DNA of 64,000 nucleotides from Zestomonas insulae (GTDB lineage Bacteria; Pseudomonadota; Gammaproteobacteria; Pseudomonadales; Pseudomonadaceae), in contig NZ_JAFEUP010000005.1 in assembly GCF_016901015.1 (NCBI RefSeq), positions 248,001 through 312,000 of the forward strand, read 5' to 3'. How positions within the stretch are numbered: the first letter of the stretch is position 1; each line of letters begins with the position of its first letter. The position numbers and the translations under genes were made by a program. Shown piece after piece: positions 1 through 8,207 of the stretch. The notes below the pieces were generated by a model. The model was not told the origin of the DNA, ran no database searches, and was given only the letters and a program-made list of their open reading frames with translations.

Positions 1-189
1 GATCCACAGCCGCGAGGTGGCCGAGCCCGAGTCGCGCGGACCGACCGTGCTGTCGAGTTGGCGCGGCGGCACCGCAGCCATCAGGTCGACCGCCGGCTGG
101 CCCCAGTCGGAGGCGCGCGGCGGCGGATTTTCGGCGGCCGCGGCCAGGGCGCCGAGCAGCGCCAGGAGCAACGCCAGGCAGTAGCGCAT
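1..189 (-). CDS. Exported protein, N-terminal fragment cut by window edge
   Basis: Only the first 63 codons lie in the window; the gene runs off the left edge. It begins with ATG at 189 and encodes a typical Sec signal peptide: Met-Arg, then a Leu/Ala-rich core to about residue 19, ending Ala-Ala-Ala-Ala-Glu. The mature part starts Pro-rich (NPPPRAS). I recognise no domain in the visible part and assign no function. It is divergent from the DUF2868 gene. Confidence 0.6.
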   Translation of the reverse strand, partial: MRYCLALLLALLGALAAAAENPPPRASDWGQPAVDLMAAVPPRQLDSTVGPRDSGSATSRLWI

Positions 190-336
190 GGGCAAATCCT
201 CTTGTTGTTATGCCCGCCACCCTAGCGCCACGCCCCCCGCGGCGCGCCCTTCCCTTGGTTTGGCGCTGGCGCCGCGGTGTTACCGGGAAACCGTAGCGGC
301 TATGCTCAAGGCCCGACCTAGACCCGCGGAGACCTC

Positions 337-1722
337 GTGAGCGCTGTGCACCTTTCCCCGCTCGACCGCCTCTGGCTGTGCGAAACCATCCGCCTGCGCG
401 AAGACCAGAGCGGGCCGCTCGACGACGCCGAGGTCAATCGCCGGGTGATCGCCGACGGCGGCGACTTCCGCCAGCGCCTCGAGCGCCGCGCACTGCTGCT
501 CGCCGAACGCGACGGCCAGCTCGCCGGCCTGCAGCACTGGCGCCAGGGCGCGCGCCTGGCGCTGCTGCTGCTCGCGGTGCTGGCTCTGCTCAGCGGCGCC
601 GGGCTGGCGGTCGCCGCGCTCGGCGACGGACAGCGGCCGGTCAATGTGTTCTGGGCGCTGGGCAGCCTGCTCGGCCTGCACCTGCTGACCCTGCTTGGCT
701 GGGCGCTGAGCTTCGTGCTGCTCGGCGACAGCGGCGCGCTGCTCGGCCGCCTGTGGCTGTGGCTGAGCGGCAAGCTGGCGCGCGACGCGCAGGTCGCCCA
801 GTTGGCCCCGGCGCTGCTGCTCACCTTGCAGCGCGAGCGCCTGGCGCGCTGGGCGCTCGGCAGCCTGGTGCACGGCCTGTGGCTGCTGGTGCTGGGCAGC
901 GCGCTGCTGGTGCTGCTGGCGCTGCTCGCCACGCGCCGCTACGGCTTCGTCTGGGAGACCACCATCCTCGGCGATCAAGTGTTCGTCGCCCTCACCCAAG
1001 CGCTCGGCGCACTGCCGGCGCTACTCGGCTTCGCCGTGCCGGAACCGGCGCTGATCCGCGCCAGCGGCGACGCGGTGCTGGGCGAGGCCGGCGCGCGCCA
1101 GGCCTGGTCGAGCTGGTTGCTCGGCGTGCTGCTGGTCTACGGCCTGCTGCCGCGCCTGCTGCTCGCCGCGCTGTGCGCCTGGCGCTGGTGGCGCGGTCAG
1201 CAACGCCTGCGCCTCGACTTCGGCCTGCCCGGCTACAGCCTGCTGCGCGAGCGCCTGCTGCCGTCCAGCGAACGCCTCGGCGTACTTGACCCGGCCCCCG
1301 ACCTGCCGGCCGGCGCGCCGGCCGCCGGCACCCTGGCGCCCAGCGCCGGCGCACTGCTGGTGGCGGTCGAACTCGACCCGCAGCGCGCCTGGCCGCCGGC
1401 GCTGCCCGCGGGGGTCGCCGACGCCGGGGTGGTCGACAGCCGCGAACAGCGCCAGCGCCTGCTCGAGCAGCTCGCGCGGTTCCCCGCCGAACGCCTGGTG
1501 ATCGCCTGCGACCCGCGCCGCTCGCCGGACCGCGGCACCCTGGCGCTGCTCGGCGAACTGGCGCGCAGCGCCGCGCACACGCGGGTCTGGCTGCTCACCC
1601 CGCCGCCCGGCGAGGCGCTCGACAGCGAACGCCTGGGCGACTGGCACTCGGCTCTAGAGAAGCTCGGTCTGGCGTGGAGCGACAGCTCGCCGCTGGCGTG
1701 GTTGGAGAGTGGGCATGATTGA
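337..1722 (+). CDS. DUF2868 domain-containing membrane protein
   Basis: A 461-residue integral membrane protein of the DUF2868 family, with no established function. The GTG start is followed by a soluble N-terminal segment of about 70 residues (SPLDRLWLCETIRLRE), then Leu/Ala-rich membrane segments near residues 72-95, 107-128, 180-200 and 258-278, and a cytoplasmic C-terminal part of about 180 residues. The next gene is a DUF3482 GTPase on the same strand. From memory the two families occur as neighbours in many proteobacteria, so they probably form a GTPase plus membrane-partner system. Family call is by overall resemblance and context. Confidence 0.72.
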   Translation: MSAVHLSPLDRLWLCETIRLREDQSGPLDDAEVNRRVIADGGDFRQRLERRALLLAERDGQLAGLQHWRQGARLALLLLAVLALLSGAGLAVAALGDGQRPVNVFWALGSLLGLHLLTLLGWALSFVLLGDSGALLGRLWLWLSGKLARDAQVAQLAPALLLTLQRERLARWALGSLVHGLWLLVLGSALLVLLALLATRRYGFVWETTILGDQVFVALTQALGALPALLGFAVPEPALIRASGDAVLGEAGARQAWSSWLLGVLLVYGLLPRLLLAALCAWRWWRGQQRLRLDFGLPGYSLLRERLLPSSERLGVLDPAPDLPAGAPAAGTLAPSAGALLVAVELDPQRAWPPALPAGVADAGVVDSREQRQRLLEQLARFPAERLVIACDPRRSPDRGTLALLGELARSAAHTRVWLLTPPPGEALDSERLGDWHSALEKLGLAWSDSSPLAWLESGHD

Positions 1723-1728
1723 GAGACC

Positions 1729-1837
1729 GTCCCTCACCCTAGCCCTCTCCCAAGGGGAGAGGGAACTGCTCCGCGCCATCCCTTGGCCGCGTGCCTTTAC
1801 CTCCCTCTCCCTCCGGGAGAGGGCTGGGGTGAGGGAC
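1729..1837. repeat. Dispersed inverted repeat, CCTCACCC/CTCTCCC family
   Basis: Arms at 1729-1751 and 1815-1837 are inverted copies matching at 22 of 23 positions (key words CCTCACCC and CCCTCTCCC). A smaller hairpin CTCTCCC-caag-GGGAGAG lies inside the left half. The element fills most of the gap between the DUF2868 and DUF3482 genes. A related copy lies at 61012-61144. Confidence 0.75.
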
Positions 1838-1878
1838 CGAACCTCCCCCGCCGCACCAATCCCGGTGGAGCCGCGCCC

Positions 1879-3252
1879 ATGACCCAGCCGCTGAAACTCG
1901 CCGTGGTCGGCCACACCAACGTCGGCAAGACCTCGCTGCTGCGCACCCTGACCCGCGACGTCGGCTTCGGCGAGGTCTCGCACCGGCCGAGCACCACCCG
2001 CCACGTCGAGGGCGCGCGGCTGTCGGTGGACGGCGAGGCGCTGCTCGAGCTGTACGACACCCCCGGTCTGGAAGACGCGATCGCCCTGCTTGACTACCTG
2101 GAGCGCCTCGAACGCCCCGGCGAGCGCCTCGACGGACCGGCGCGGCTTAGTCGATTTCTCGACGGCGCCGAGGCGCGCCAGCGCTACGAGCAGGAGGCCA
2201 AGGTACTGCGCCAGTTGCTCGCCTGCGATGCCGGACTGTACGTGATCGACGCCCGCGAGCCGGTGCTGGCCAAGTACCGCGACGAACTGGCAGTGCTCGC
2301 CGGCTGCGGCAAGCCGCTGCTTCCAGTGCTCAACTTCAGCGCCGCACCGCAGCAGCGCGAGGGCGAGTGGCGCGAGGCGCTGGCCCGCCTGGGCCTGCAC
2401 GCGCTGGTGCGCTTCGATACCGTGGCGCCGCCGCTGGACGGCGAGCGGCGCCTGTACGAGAGCCTGGCGCTGCTGATCGAGCCGGCGCGGCCGCGCCTGG
2501 AACGGCTGATCGCCGACCACGAGGCGCAGGTCACGGCACGCCGCCAGGCCGGCGCGCGGCTGATCGCCGAACTGCTGCTGGATGCCGCGGCGTGCCGGCG
2601 CAGCGTGGCGGCCGAGGCGGGTCGCGAGCAGTCGGCGGTGCGCGAGCTGCACCAGGCGATCCGCCAGCGCGAACAGCAGTGCGTCGAAGCGCTGCTGCGC
2701 CTCTATGCGTTTCGCAAGGACGACGCGCGCGCCGGCGACCTGCCGCTCGCCGACGGCCGTTGGGGCGACGACCTGTTCAACCCGGAAACCCTCAAGCAGC
2801 TCGGCGTCAGCCTCGGCGGCGGCATGGCGGCCGGCGCAGCGGCCGGCGCCGGCATCGACCTGCTGGTCGGCGGGGTGACCTTGGGCGCCGCGGCATTGCT
2901 CGGCGCGCTGGCCGGCGGCGGCCTGCAGACCGCGCGCAACTACGGCGGACGGCTGCTCGGCAAGCTCAAGGGGCAGCGCGAACTGACCATCGACGACGCC
3001 GTGCTGCGCCTGCTCGCGCTACGCCAGCGCCAGCTGCTCGGCGCCCTGGAGAGCCGCGGCCACGCGGCGACCACGGCGATCCAGCTGAGCGCGCCGCACG
3101 ACCAGGCGTGGCGCGACGGCCAGCTGCCCGAGGCGCTGAAGAAAGCCCGCGCGCACCCTGAGTGGTCGGCGCTCAACCCGGCCGCCAAGCTCGGCCAGGC
3201 CGAACGCCAGGCGCAGGTGGCGCAGCTCGCCGACAGCCTGGCGCAGGCCTAA
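1879..3252 (+). CDS. DUF3482 GTPase, Era/dynamin-like, with glycine-zipper region
   Basis: A 457-residue P-loop GTPase of the DUF3482 family. G1 is GHTNVGKT at residues 11-18, a Thr-rich switch I lies near 38-41 and G3 is DTPG at 60-63. The G4 position reads Asn-Phe-Ser near residue 152 instead of NKxD, so base recognition may be relaxed. Residues about 309-349 are an unusual Gly/Ala-rich hydrophobic zipper, suggesting membrane insertion. The ATG at 1879 is preferred because it gives the canonical N-terminus just before G1; an in-frame start at 1783 would translate the intergenic repeat. Cellular role unknown; probably works with the preceding membrane protein. Confidence 0.8.
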   Translation: MTQPLKLAVVGHTNVGKTSLLRTLTRDVGFGEVSHRPSTTRHVEGARLSVDGEALLELYDTPGLEDAIALLDYLERLERPGERLDGPARLSRFLDGAEARQRYEQEAKVLRQLLACDAGLYVIDAREPVLAKYRDELAVLAGCGKPLLPVLNFSAAPQQREGEWREALARLGLHALVRFDTVAPPLDGERRLYESLALLIEPARPRLERLIADHEAQVTARRQAGARLIAELLLDAAACRRSVAAEAGREQSAVRELHQAIRQREQQCVEALLRLYAFRKDDARAGDLPLADGRWGDDLFNPETLKQLGVSLGGGMAAGAAAGAGIDLLVGGVTLGAAALLGALAGGGLQTARNYGGRLLGKLKGQRELTIDDAVLRLLALRQRQLLGALESRGHAATTAIQLSAPHDQAWRDGQLPEALKKARAHPEWSALNPAAKLGQAERQAQVAQLADSLAQA

Positions 3253-3345
3253 CGGCGCGCCAGGCTGTTGCCGCTTCGTTCGGGCTGAGGCAGTTCTCGC
3301 GGCCCATGGCCGCCATGGGCGCCGCGCGACGCTCGCCCGCCACCG

Positions 3346-4230
3346 TCACTGGCGGCGCAACAGCCCGGTCCACAGCGTCGCCGCGACGATCAGCAGGCCG
3401 CCCAGCCAGGCCTGCGCACTCAACTGCTCGCTCAGCCAGAGCACCGCGAACAGCGCACCGAACAGCGGCTCGCTGCCCATGAGCAGCGCCACACGGGTCG
3501 GGCTGCTGCGGCGCAGCGCGTGGTTCTGCACATAGAAGGCCAGCAGCGTGGCGAACAGCACCAGGTACAGGCTGCCGATCCAGAACGCCGGCGCCTGCGG
3601 CAGCGGCGGCAGGCCGCCGGGCAGCAGGGTGAAGCCGAGCAGCAGGCAGCCGCCGCCGACCACCCCGGTCTGCACCGCAGTCAGCGCCAGCGCCGGCACC
3701 TCGCTGGCCGCGGTCAGCCGGCGGGTCAGGCACACCAGCAGCGCGCGCAGCAGCGCGGCAAGCAGCATCAGGCCGTCGCCGAGGTTGAAAGCCAGGTTCA
3801 CCCCGCCGCTGAGCAGCCAGGTGCCGAGCAGCGACAGCGCCACCGCCGGCAGCACGCGGCGCTCCGGGCGCTGGCCGAGCAGCAGCCATTCGACGAACGG
3901 GGTGAGCACCACGCACAGGCTGATCAGGAAGGCGGCGTTGCTCGCCGTGGTCAGCTGCACGCCGTAGGTCTCGGCGAGGAAGATCGCCAGCAGCACGCCG
4001 CCCAGCGGCAGGCCGGGCGCCCAGGCGCGGCGCCCGGCGCCGCGCAGCTGCGGGAGGAGGATCAGAAAGGTCAGGCAGAAGCGCACAGCGAGGAAGCCGA
4101 GCACCGGGTAGAAGACCAGCGCCTGCTTGGCCACCCCGTAGCTGGTGCCCCAGATCAGCGCGACGCCGAGCAGCAGCAGATCGCTGCCCTGCAGCAGGCG
4201 CAGGCGGGTGGTCTGGGTCAGGGTGGTCAT
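3346..4230 (-). CDS. EamA/DMT-family transporter
   Basis: A 294-residue inner-membrane protein of the drug/metabolite transporter superfamily, with about ten hydrophobic segments in two EamA repeats. The N-terminal signature LIWGTSYGVAKQAL near residues 25-38 is typical. Start chosen at 4230 because GGAG lies just upstream; an alternative ATG at 4260 adds ten residues. It is divergently paired with a LysR gene, suggesting that the regulator controls it. Substrate unknown; relatives export amino acids and other metabolites. Confidence 0.82.
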   Translation of the reverse strand: MTTLTQTTRLRLLQGSDLLLLGVALIWGTSYGVAKQALVFYPVLGFLAVRFCLTFLILLPQLRGAGRRAWAPGLPLGGVLLAIFLAETYGVQLTTASNAAFLISLCVVLTPFVEWLLLGQRPERRVLPAVALSLLGTWLLSGGVNLAFNLGDGLMLLAALLRALLVCLTRRLTAASEVPALALTAVQTGVVGGGCLLLGFTLLPGGLPPLPQAPAFWIGSLYLVLFATLLAFYVQNHALRRSSPTRVALLMGSEPLFGALFAVLWLSEQLSAQAWLGGLLIVAATLWTGLLRRQ

Positions 4231-4321
4231 GGCGGGCTCCGGCACGGACAAGGACGGCATGGATTGTCCATTGCCGCGCTGATCGTGATAATCCAGTCAC
4301 TTCGCACAGGACTTGTTCGCC

Positions 4322-5233
4322 ATGAGCACGAATCTTCCCGCCAGCCTGCTGCCGCACATGGCCCAGCTGGTCCGCGTGGTCGAGTGCGGCAGCTTCTCCG
4401 CCGCCGCGCGCCAGCAGGGCAGCACCGCCTCGGCGGTGAGCCGACAGATCGCCGCGCTGGAGCAGGCGCTTGGCCTGCGCCTGCTGGAGCGCACCACCCG
4501 GCGCCTGCGCCTGAGCGCCGCGGGTGCCGAGGTGTTCGAGCGCTGCCGCGAGATGCTCGCCGCGGCGCAGGCGGCGGTGGCGGTCGGCGAGCGGCTGATG
4601 AGCCATCCGCGCGGCCAGGTGCGCCTGTCGGTGCCCAAGGCGTTCGGCAAGTTCCTGATCAGCCCGCTGCTCGCCGAGTTCCTCGCCCGCTACCCGGAGG
4701 TCGACGTCAGCCTCAACCTCAGCGACCGGCGCCCCGACCTGATCGCCGAGCAGTTCGACCTGCTGGTGTGCATCACCGACCAGCCGCCAGCGGGGCTCGC
4801 CGGCCGGCCGCTGTGCGAGGTGCGCCAGTTGCTGTGCGCCAGCCCGGCCTACCTGGCCGCGCACGGCACGCCGCAGCATCCGCAAGAACTGGTGCGCCAC
4901 GCCTGCCTGTACCTCGACGAGGTGGTCGACGACCAGCGCTGGCACTTCAGCGACGGCAAACAGCAGTGCGTGGTGGCGGTGCACGGCCGGCTGGCCAGCA
5001 ACCACAGCGAGGTGCGCCTGAACGGCGCGCTGCGCGACCTGGGCATCGCCTGCCTGCCGCACTTCACCGCCGCCGAGGCGCTGGCCAGCGGCGCGCTGCT
5101 CGAGGTGCTGCGCGACTGGCGCTACACCGGTTCCTACCAGGGCACCGCCTGGCTGCTCTACCAGCCGACCCGCCACCTGCCGCCGAAGCTGCGCGTGCTG
5201 ATCGACTTCCTCGCCGAGCGCCTGGCCGGCTAA
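4322..5233 (+). CDS. LysR-family transcriptional regulator
   Basis: A 303-residue LysR protein. The N-terminal winged helix-turn-helix contains the usual SFSAAARQQGSTASAVSRQ pattern, and a substrate-binding-like effector domain follows from about residue 90. The start at 4322 leaves a 91-bp divergent promoter region with the EamA transporter gene, the classic LysR arrangement, so that transporter is the likely target. The effector cannot be read from sequence. Confidence 0.85.
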   Translation: MSTNLPASLLPHMAQLVRVVECGSFSAAARQQGSTASAVSRQIAALEQALGLRLLERTTRRLRLSAAGAEVFERCREMLAAAQAAVAVGERLMSHPRGQVRLSVPKAFGKFLISPLLAEFLARYPEVDVSLNLSDRRPDLIAEQFDLLVCITDQPPAGLAGRPLCEVRQLLCASPAYLAAHGTPQHPQELVRHACLYLDEVVDDQRWHFSDGKQQCVVAVHGRLASNHSEVRLNGALRDLGIACLPHFTAAEALASGALLEVLRDWRYTGSYQGTAWLLYQPTRHLPPKLRVLIDFLAERLAG

Positions 5234-5248
5234 GCAAGCCGCTGGACG

Positions 5249-5307
5249 GTAGGAGCGAATTCATTCGCGATCGGAGCTGCCGGCATCGCGAATGAATTCG
5301 CTCCTAC
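5249..5307. repeat. Palindromic repeat (REP-like, GTAGGAGCGAATTCATTCGCGA)
   Basis: Perfect inverted repeat with 22-nt arms at 5249-5270 and 5286-5307 and a 15-nt loop. It lies between two converging genes (LysR and the HD oxygenase) and could act as a bidirectional transcription terminator or mRNA end stabiliser. A half-copy starting TAGGAGCGGT lies at about 5341. Further copies occur at 15282-15347 (diverged) and 63649-63718. Confidence 0.85.
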
Positions 5308-5374
5308 AGCAACCGCGAGCGCGGCCATCGGCCGGCGCCGTAGGAGCGGTCCATGACCGCGACCCGAGCCGCGC

Positions 5375-5938
5375 CTAGCCGGCGCCACGCACCCGCAAGG
5401 CCAGCGCCTGCCACCTGCCGAGGTCGACCGGTGCGCCGCCGGACACCTTGGCGGCCTCATCCCAGCGGCGCAGGCGCAGGCTGTCGGCGAACAGCGGGTC
5501 GGTCGCGAAGGCGGCGGCTTCGCGGTCATCCATCGGCCCGCCCTGCCAGTCGAGGGTCTGCCAGCTGGCCGGGCTGAGGCCCGCCAGGTACGACGGGTTG
5601 CGCCAGCACAGGTAGCGCTTGGCGTCGACATGCCGCGCCACCAGCCCGGCCAGCCGCGCGGAGAAACCGCGGTCGAGCAGCCACTGCGCGCCGACCCGCT
5701 CGTGGCCGCGGCGGCCGAGGCCGGCCATGCTGTTGTGCGCGGTCAGCGGCGCGCAGAAGTGCCCGAGGTCGTGGCAGAACGCGGCCAGCACCAGTTCCTC
5801 GTCGGCACCCTCGGCGGCGGCCAGCTCGGCGGCCTGGTGCATGTGCGCCAGCTGGCTGAGCGGTTCGCCGAAGTAGTCACCGTCGCCCTGCGTCGCGCAC
5901 AGGGCGAACAGCTCGGCGACCGCCTGCTGCGGACTCAC
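5375..5938 (-). CDS. PhnZ-like phosphonate-degradation HD-domain oxygenase
   Basis: A 187-residue HD-domain protein matching the phosphonate-operon HD oxygenases. PhnZ uses a mixed-valence di-iron centre and O2 to cleave 2-amino-1-hydroxyethylphosphonate into glycine and phosphate. Visible residues include Tyr22 and Glu25 (DYFGE), His32, His56-Asp57, His60, His79, His103, Lys107, Arg157 and Asp160. Compared from memory with PhnZ (Y24, E27, H34, H58, D59, H62, H80, H104, K108, R158, D161), the whole set is conserved at almost constant offset. The GTG start at 5938 overlaps the upstream stop (GTGA), so translation is coupled to the FAD gene. No PhnY partner is present. Physiological substrate unproven. 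Confidence 0.8.
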   Translation of the reverse strand: MSPQQAVAELFALCATQGDGDYFGEPLSQLAHMHQAAELAAAEGADEELVLAAFCHDLGHFCAPLTAHNSMAGLGRRGHERVGAQWLLDRGFSARLAGLVARHVDAKRYLCWRNPSYLAGLSPASWQTLDWQGGPMDDREAAAFATDPLFADSLRLRRWDEAAKVSGGAPVDLGRWQALALRVRGAG

Positions 5939-7095
5939 GCGGCCAGCGCCCGCGGCCATTCGCCGTCGCCGAGCAGCGCGGCGACGGTGCGTTCGCCGAG
6001 CGCCAGGCCGACGCTCATGCCGAGGCCGGTGTGCATCAGCACCGCAGTGACCCCGTCGCTCACCTTGAGCACGCTGAACGGCGCCGGGCCGCGTGCGCCG
6101 TAGACGCCCTGCCAGCGCTCCAGCACCTCCAGTTCGCCACCCAGGGTGTGCTCGGCCAGCTCGAGCAAGAGGCGGTCGACCGCCTCGGCGTTGAACGGGC
6201 TGGCGTCGCTGCCGTAGTCGTGCGAGTCGCCGATGATCAGCTCGCCATACGGCGTCGGGCTGATCAGCAGGTGAATGCCGTGGGCTTCCAGGGCCGGCTG
6301 TTCGCGGCGGATCTGCGCGCGGATCGCCGCCGATTCCGGCAGGTCGGCGAACGCCCCGTAGTGCACGCAGCTGAGCCCGGTGAGCAGCGCGTGCTGCAGG
6401 TCGAGCGGGCGCTTGAGGCGCGCACGCAGCATCTGCAGGCGGCAGACCTGCGGCTGCAGCGCGGCCAGCGGTTCGGCCAGCAGGGTCTGGTAGTCGTGGC
6501 CGGAGCAGACCAGGATCTGCCGCGCGCTGAAACGCCCGGCGGTGGTGTGCGCCCAGCCGGTTTCCACGTCGCGCACCAGGGTCGAGAAGTGGAAGTCGAC
6601 GCCCAGCTCGCGGGCCAGGTAGGCGATGATCTGCGGCAGCGCCTCGCGCGAGTACAGCTGCTGGTCGTCGAGGCCGTGCAGCGCCGCGCGGTGGTGCTCG
6701 AAGCGCCCGTCGTACAGCTGGTTCAGCCGCGCGCCGCGGAGCAGCTCGACGCGGTAGTCGAGCTCGCGCGCGCGGCCGGCGCAGAACGCCTCGAGCAGCG
6801 CTTCTTCGGCCTCGCTGCGGGCGAACAGCAGCGAGCCTTGCTGCTTCAGGGCCAGCCCGGCGGCCGCGCCGAGTTCGCCCCACAGGCCGTGGGCCTGGCG
6901 TGCCAGGTCGAGCATCGGGCCGGGTGCCTGGCCAGTGACCAGCGCCTGGCCAAAGTTGCGCACCGAGGCGCCGAGCGGGGTGTGGCTGCGTTCGCAGACC
7001 TTGACGCGCAGGCCGCGTTTGGCCGCCGCCCAGGCATGGGCGAGGCCGAGCATGCCGGCGCCGACGACGAGCAGGTCACAGTCGTAGTGGTGCAT
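5935..7095 (-). CDS. FAD-dependent oxidoreductase of phosphonate operons (AEP/N-methyl-AEP oxidase-like)
   Basis: A 386-residue DAO/glycine-oxidase-fold flavoenzyme. The Rossmann motif GAGMLG is at residues 12-17, after VDLLVV-type strand residues. It matches the FAD oxidoreductase family (TIGR03364 type) found in AEP operons. Some members oxidise N-methyl-AEP or AEP directly to phosphonoacetaldehyde, replacing the transaminase PhnW. PhnX is in the same operon and PhnW is not, so this is the best candidate for making the PhnX substrate here. It follows the binding-protein gene by 52 bp and overlaps the HD gene by 4 bp. The activity is inferred from family and context. Confidence 0.8.
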   Translation of the reverse strand: MHHYDCDLLVVGAGMLGLAHAWAAAKRGLRVKVCERSHTPLGASVRNFGQALVTGQAPGPMLDLARQAHGLWGELGAAAGLALKQQGSLLFARSEAEEALLEAFCAGRARELDYRVELLRGARLNQLYDGRFEHHRAALHGLDDQQLYSREALPQIIAYLARELGVDFHFSTLVRDVETGWAHTTAGRFSARQILVCSGHDYQTLLAEPLAALQPQVCRLQMLRARLKRPLDLQHALLTGLSCVHYGAFADLPESAAIRAQIRREQPALEAHGIHLLISPTPYGELIIGDSHDYGSDASPFNAEAVDRLLLELAEHTLGGELEVLERWQGVYGARGPAPFSVLKVSDGVTAVLMHTGLGMSVGLALGERTVAALLGDGEWPRALAA

Positions 7096-7114
7096 GGGGA
7101 AACTCCTGGTGGTG

Positions 7115-7134
7115 GCGAGGGGCGCGCCCCTCGC
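7115..7134 (-). other. Perfect palindromic hairpin between binding-protein and FAD genes
   Basis: A 20-bp perfect palindrome (GCGAGGGGCG and its complement) lies 13 nt after the stop codon of the AEP-binding-protein gene and ahead of the FAD gene start. It has no T-run, so it looks like an mRNA 3'-end stabiliser or processing hairpin rather than a complete terminator. Such a structure would leave more binding-protein message than downstream enzyme message. Confidence 0.55.
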
Positions 7135-7147
7135 AGCAAAACGCCGC

Positions 7148-8170
7148 TTACTGGCTGACCGGTTCGGACTTGCCGTCGTAGCGCTTGCGCCACTCGGCGA
7201 GGATCTTGTCGCGGTTGCTCGAGGCCCAGGCGAAGTCGTTCTTGATCAGGCGCTGCTCGTAGTCGGCCGGCAGTTCCTGGAAGCGCTCGGCGATGCCCGG
7301 CTGGGCGAGCACGGCGAAGTTGGCCTTGTACAGGTCCATGGCCGCGCGGCTGGCGGCGAAGTCGGCGAGCTTCTTCGCCGCTTCCAGCTTGCTGGTGCCC
7401 TTGACGATGCCGGTCGCCTCGATCTCCCAGCCCAGGCCTTCCTTGGGCAGCACGATGTCCAGCGGCGCGCCCTTGCGCTTGAGCTGCACGGCCGGGTACT
7501 CGAAGGAGATGCCGATCGGGAATTCACCGGCGGCGGCCAGCTTGCACGGCTTGGAGCCGGAGTGGGTGTACTGGCCGATGTTCTCGTGCAGCTGGTCCAT
7601 GTAGGCCCAGCCCTGCGCCTCGCCGAAGGTCTGCAGCCAGGCGCTGACGTCGAGGTAGCCGGTGCCCGAGGAGGCCGGGTTGGGCATCACCACCTTGCCC
7701 TTGTACTCCGGCTTGGTCAGGTCTTCCCAGCTGTGCGGCTTGCTCAGCCCCTGCTTCTCGGCTTCCACGGTGTTGAAGCAGATGGTCGCCGCCCACACGT
7801 CCATGCCGACCCAGGCCGGCGGGTTGGCGCTGTCGCGGTAGTGCGCGCCGATCTGCGCGAGGTTGGCCGGCGCGTAGGGCTCGAGCATGTCCTGCTGCTT
7901 GAGCACCGCCAGGCTCGAGCCGGCCAAGCCCCAGACCACGTCGGCCTGCGGCCGCGCCTTCTCGGCGAGGAGCTTGGCGGTGACGATGCCGGTGGAATCG
8001 CGCACCCATTTGATGGTGATGTCCGGGTGCTGCTGCTCGAAGGCCTCCTGGTAGGGCTTGAGCTGCTCGACCTCCAGCGCGGTGTAGACGGTCAGTTCGG
8101 TGTTGGCCTGGGCCTGCAGGGCGCCGGCGGCGAGCAGGCCGGCGGCGAGGGCAGCGGTGCGTTTGAACAT
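7148..8170 (-). CDS. Putative 2-aminoethylphosphonate ABC transporter, periplasmic binding protein
   Basis: A 340-residue extracytoplasmic binding protein with a signal peptide of about 22 residues ending AQA. It belongs to the ferric/phosphonate-type fold (ELTVYTALEVEQLKPY start; the family recalled as PhnS2, or AepX in work on AepXVW systems). Start at 8170 is supported by AGGAG seven bases upstream; in-frame codons up to 8233 overlap phnX and have no ribosome site. It lies between phnX and the FAD gene and provides substrate capture for the ATPase/permease encoded upstream. AEP as ligand is inferred from the operon. Confidence 0.8.
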   Translation of the reverse strand: MFKRTAALAAGLLAAGALQAQANTELTVYTALEVEQLKPYQEAFEQQHPDITIKWVRDSTGIVTAKLLAEKARPQADVVWGLAGSSLAVLKQQDMLEPYAPANLAQIGAHYRDSANPPAWVGMDVWAATICFNTVEAEKQGLSKPHSWEDLTKPEYKGKVVMPNPASSGTGYLDVSAWLQTFGEAQGWAYMDQLHENIGQYTHSGSKPCKLAAAGEFPIGISFEYPAVQLKRKGAPLDIVLPKEGLGWEIEATGIVKGTSKLEAAKKLADFAASRAAMDLYKANFAVLAQPGIAERFQELPADYEQRLIKNDFAWASSNRDKILAEWRKRYDGKSEPVSQ

Positions 8171-8207
8171 GGTGAGGCTCCTGTGTCGAAGGGGGCAAAG
8201 CACGGGG

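Noticed and set aside
3173..5176. A 667-codon minus-strand open frame spanning the EamA and LysR region
   Set aside because: It runs antisense to the LysR gene and out of frame with the transporter; composition is Ala/Arg/Gly-rich with no domain. It is a by-product of high GC content, like many other long frames here.
5375..6883. A 502-residue reading of the HD oxygenase frame extending into the FAD gene
   Set aside because: Only the part after the GTG at 5938 has domain signal; the upstream part is the FAD gene in another frame with Arg/Ala-rich composition.
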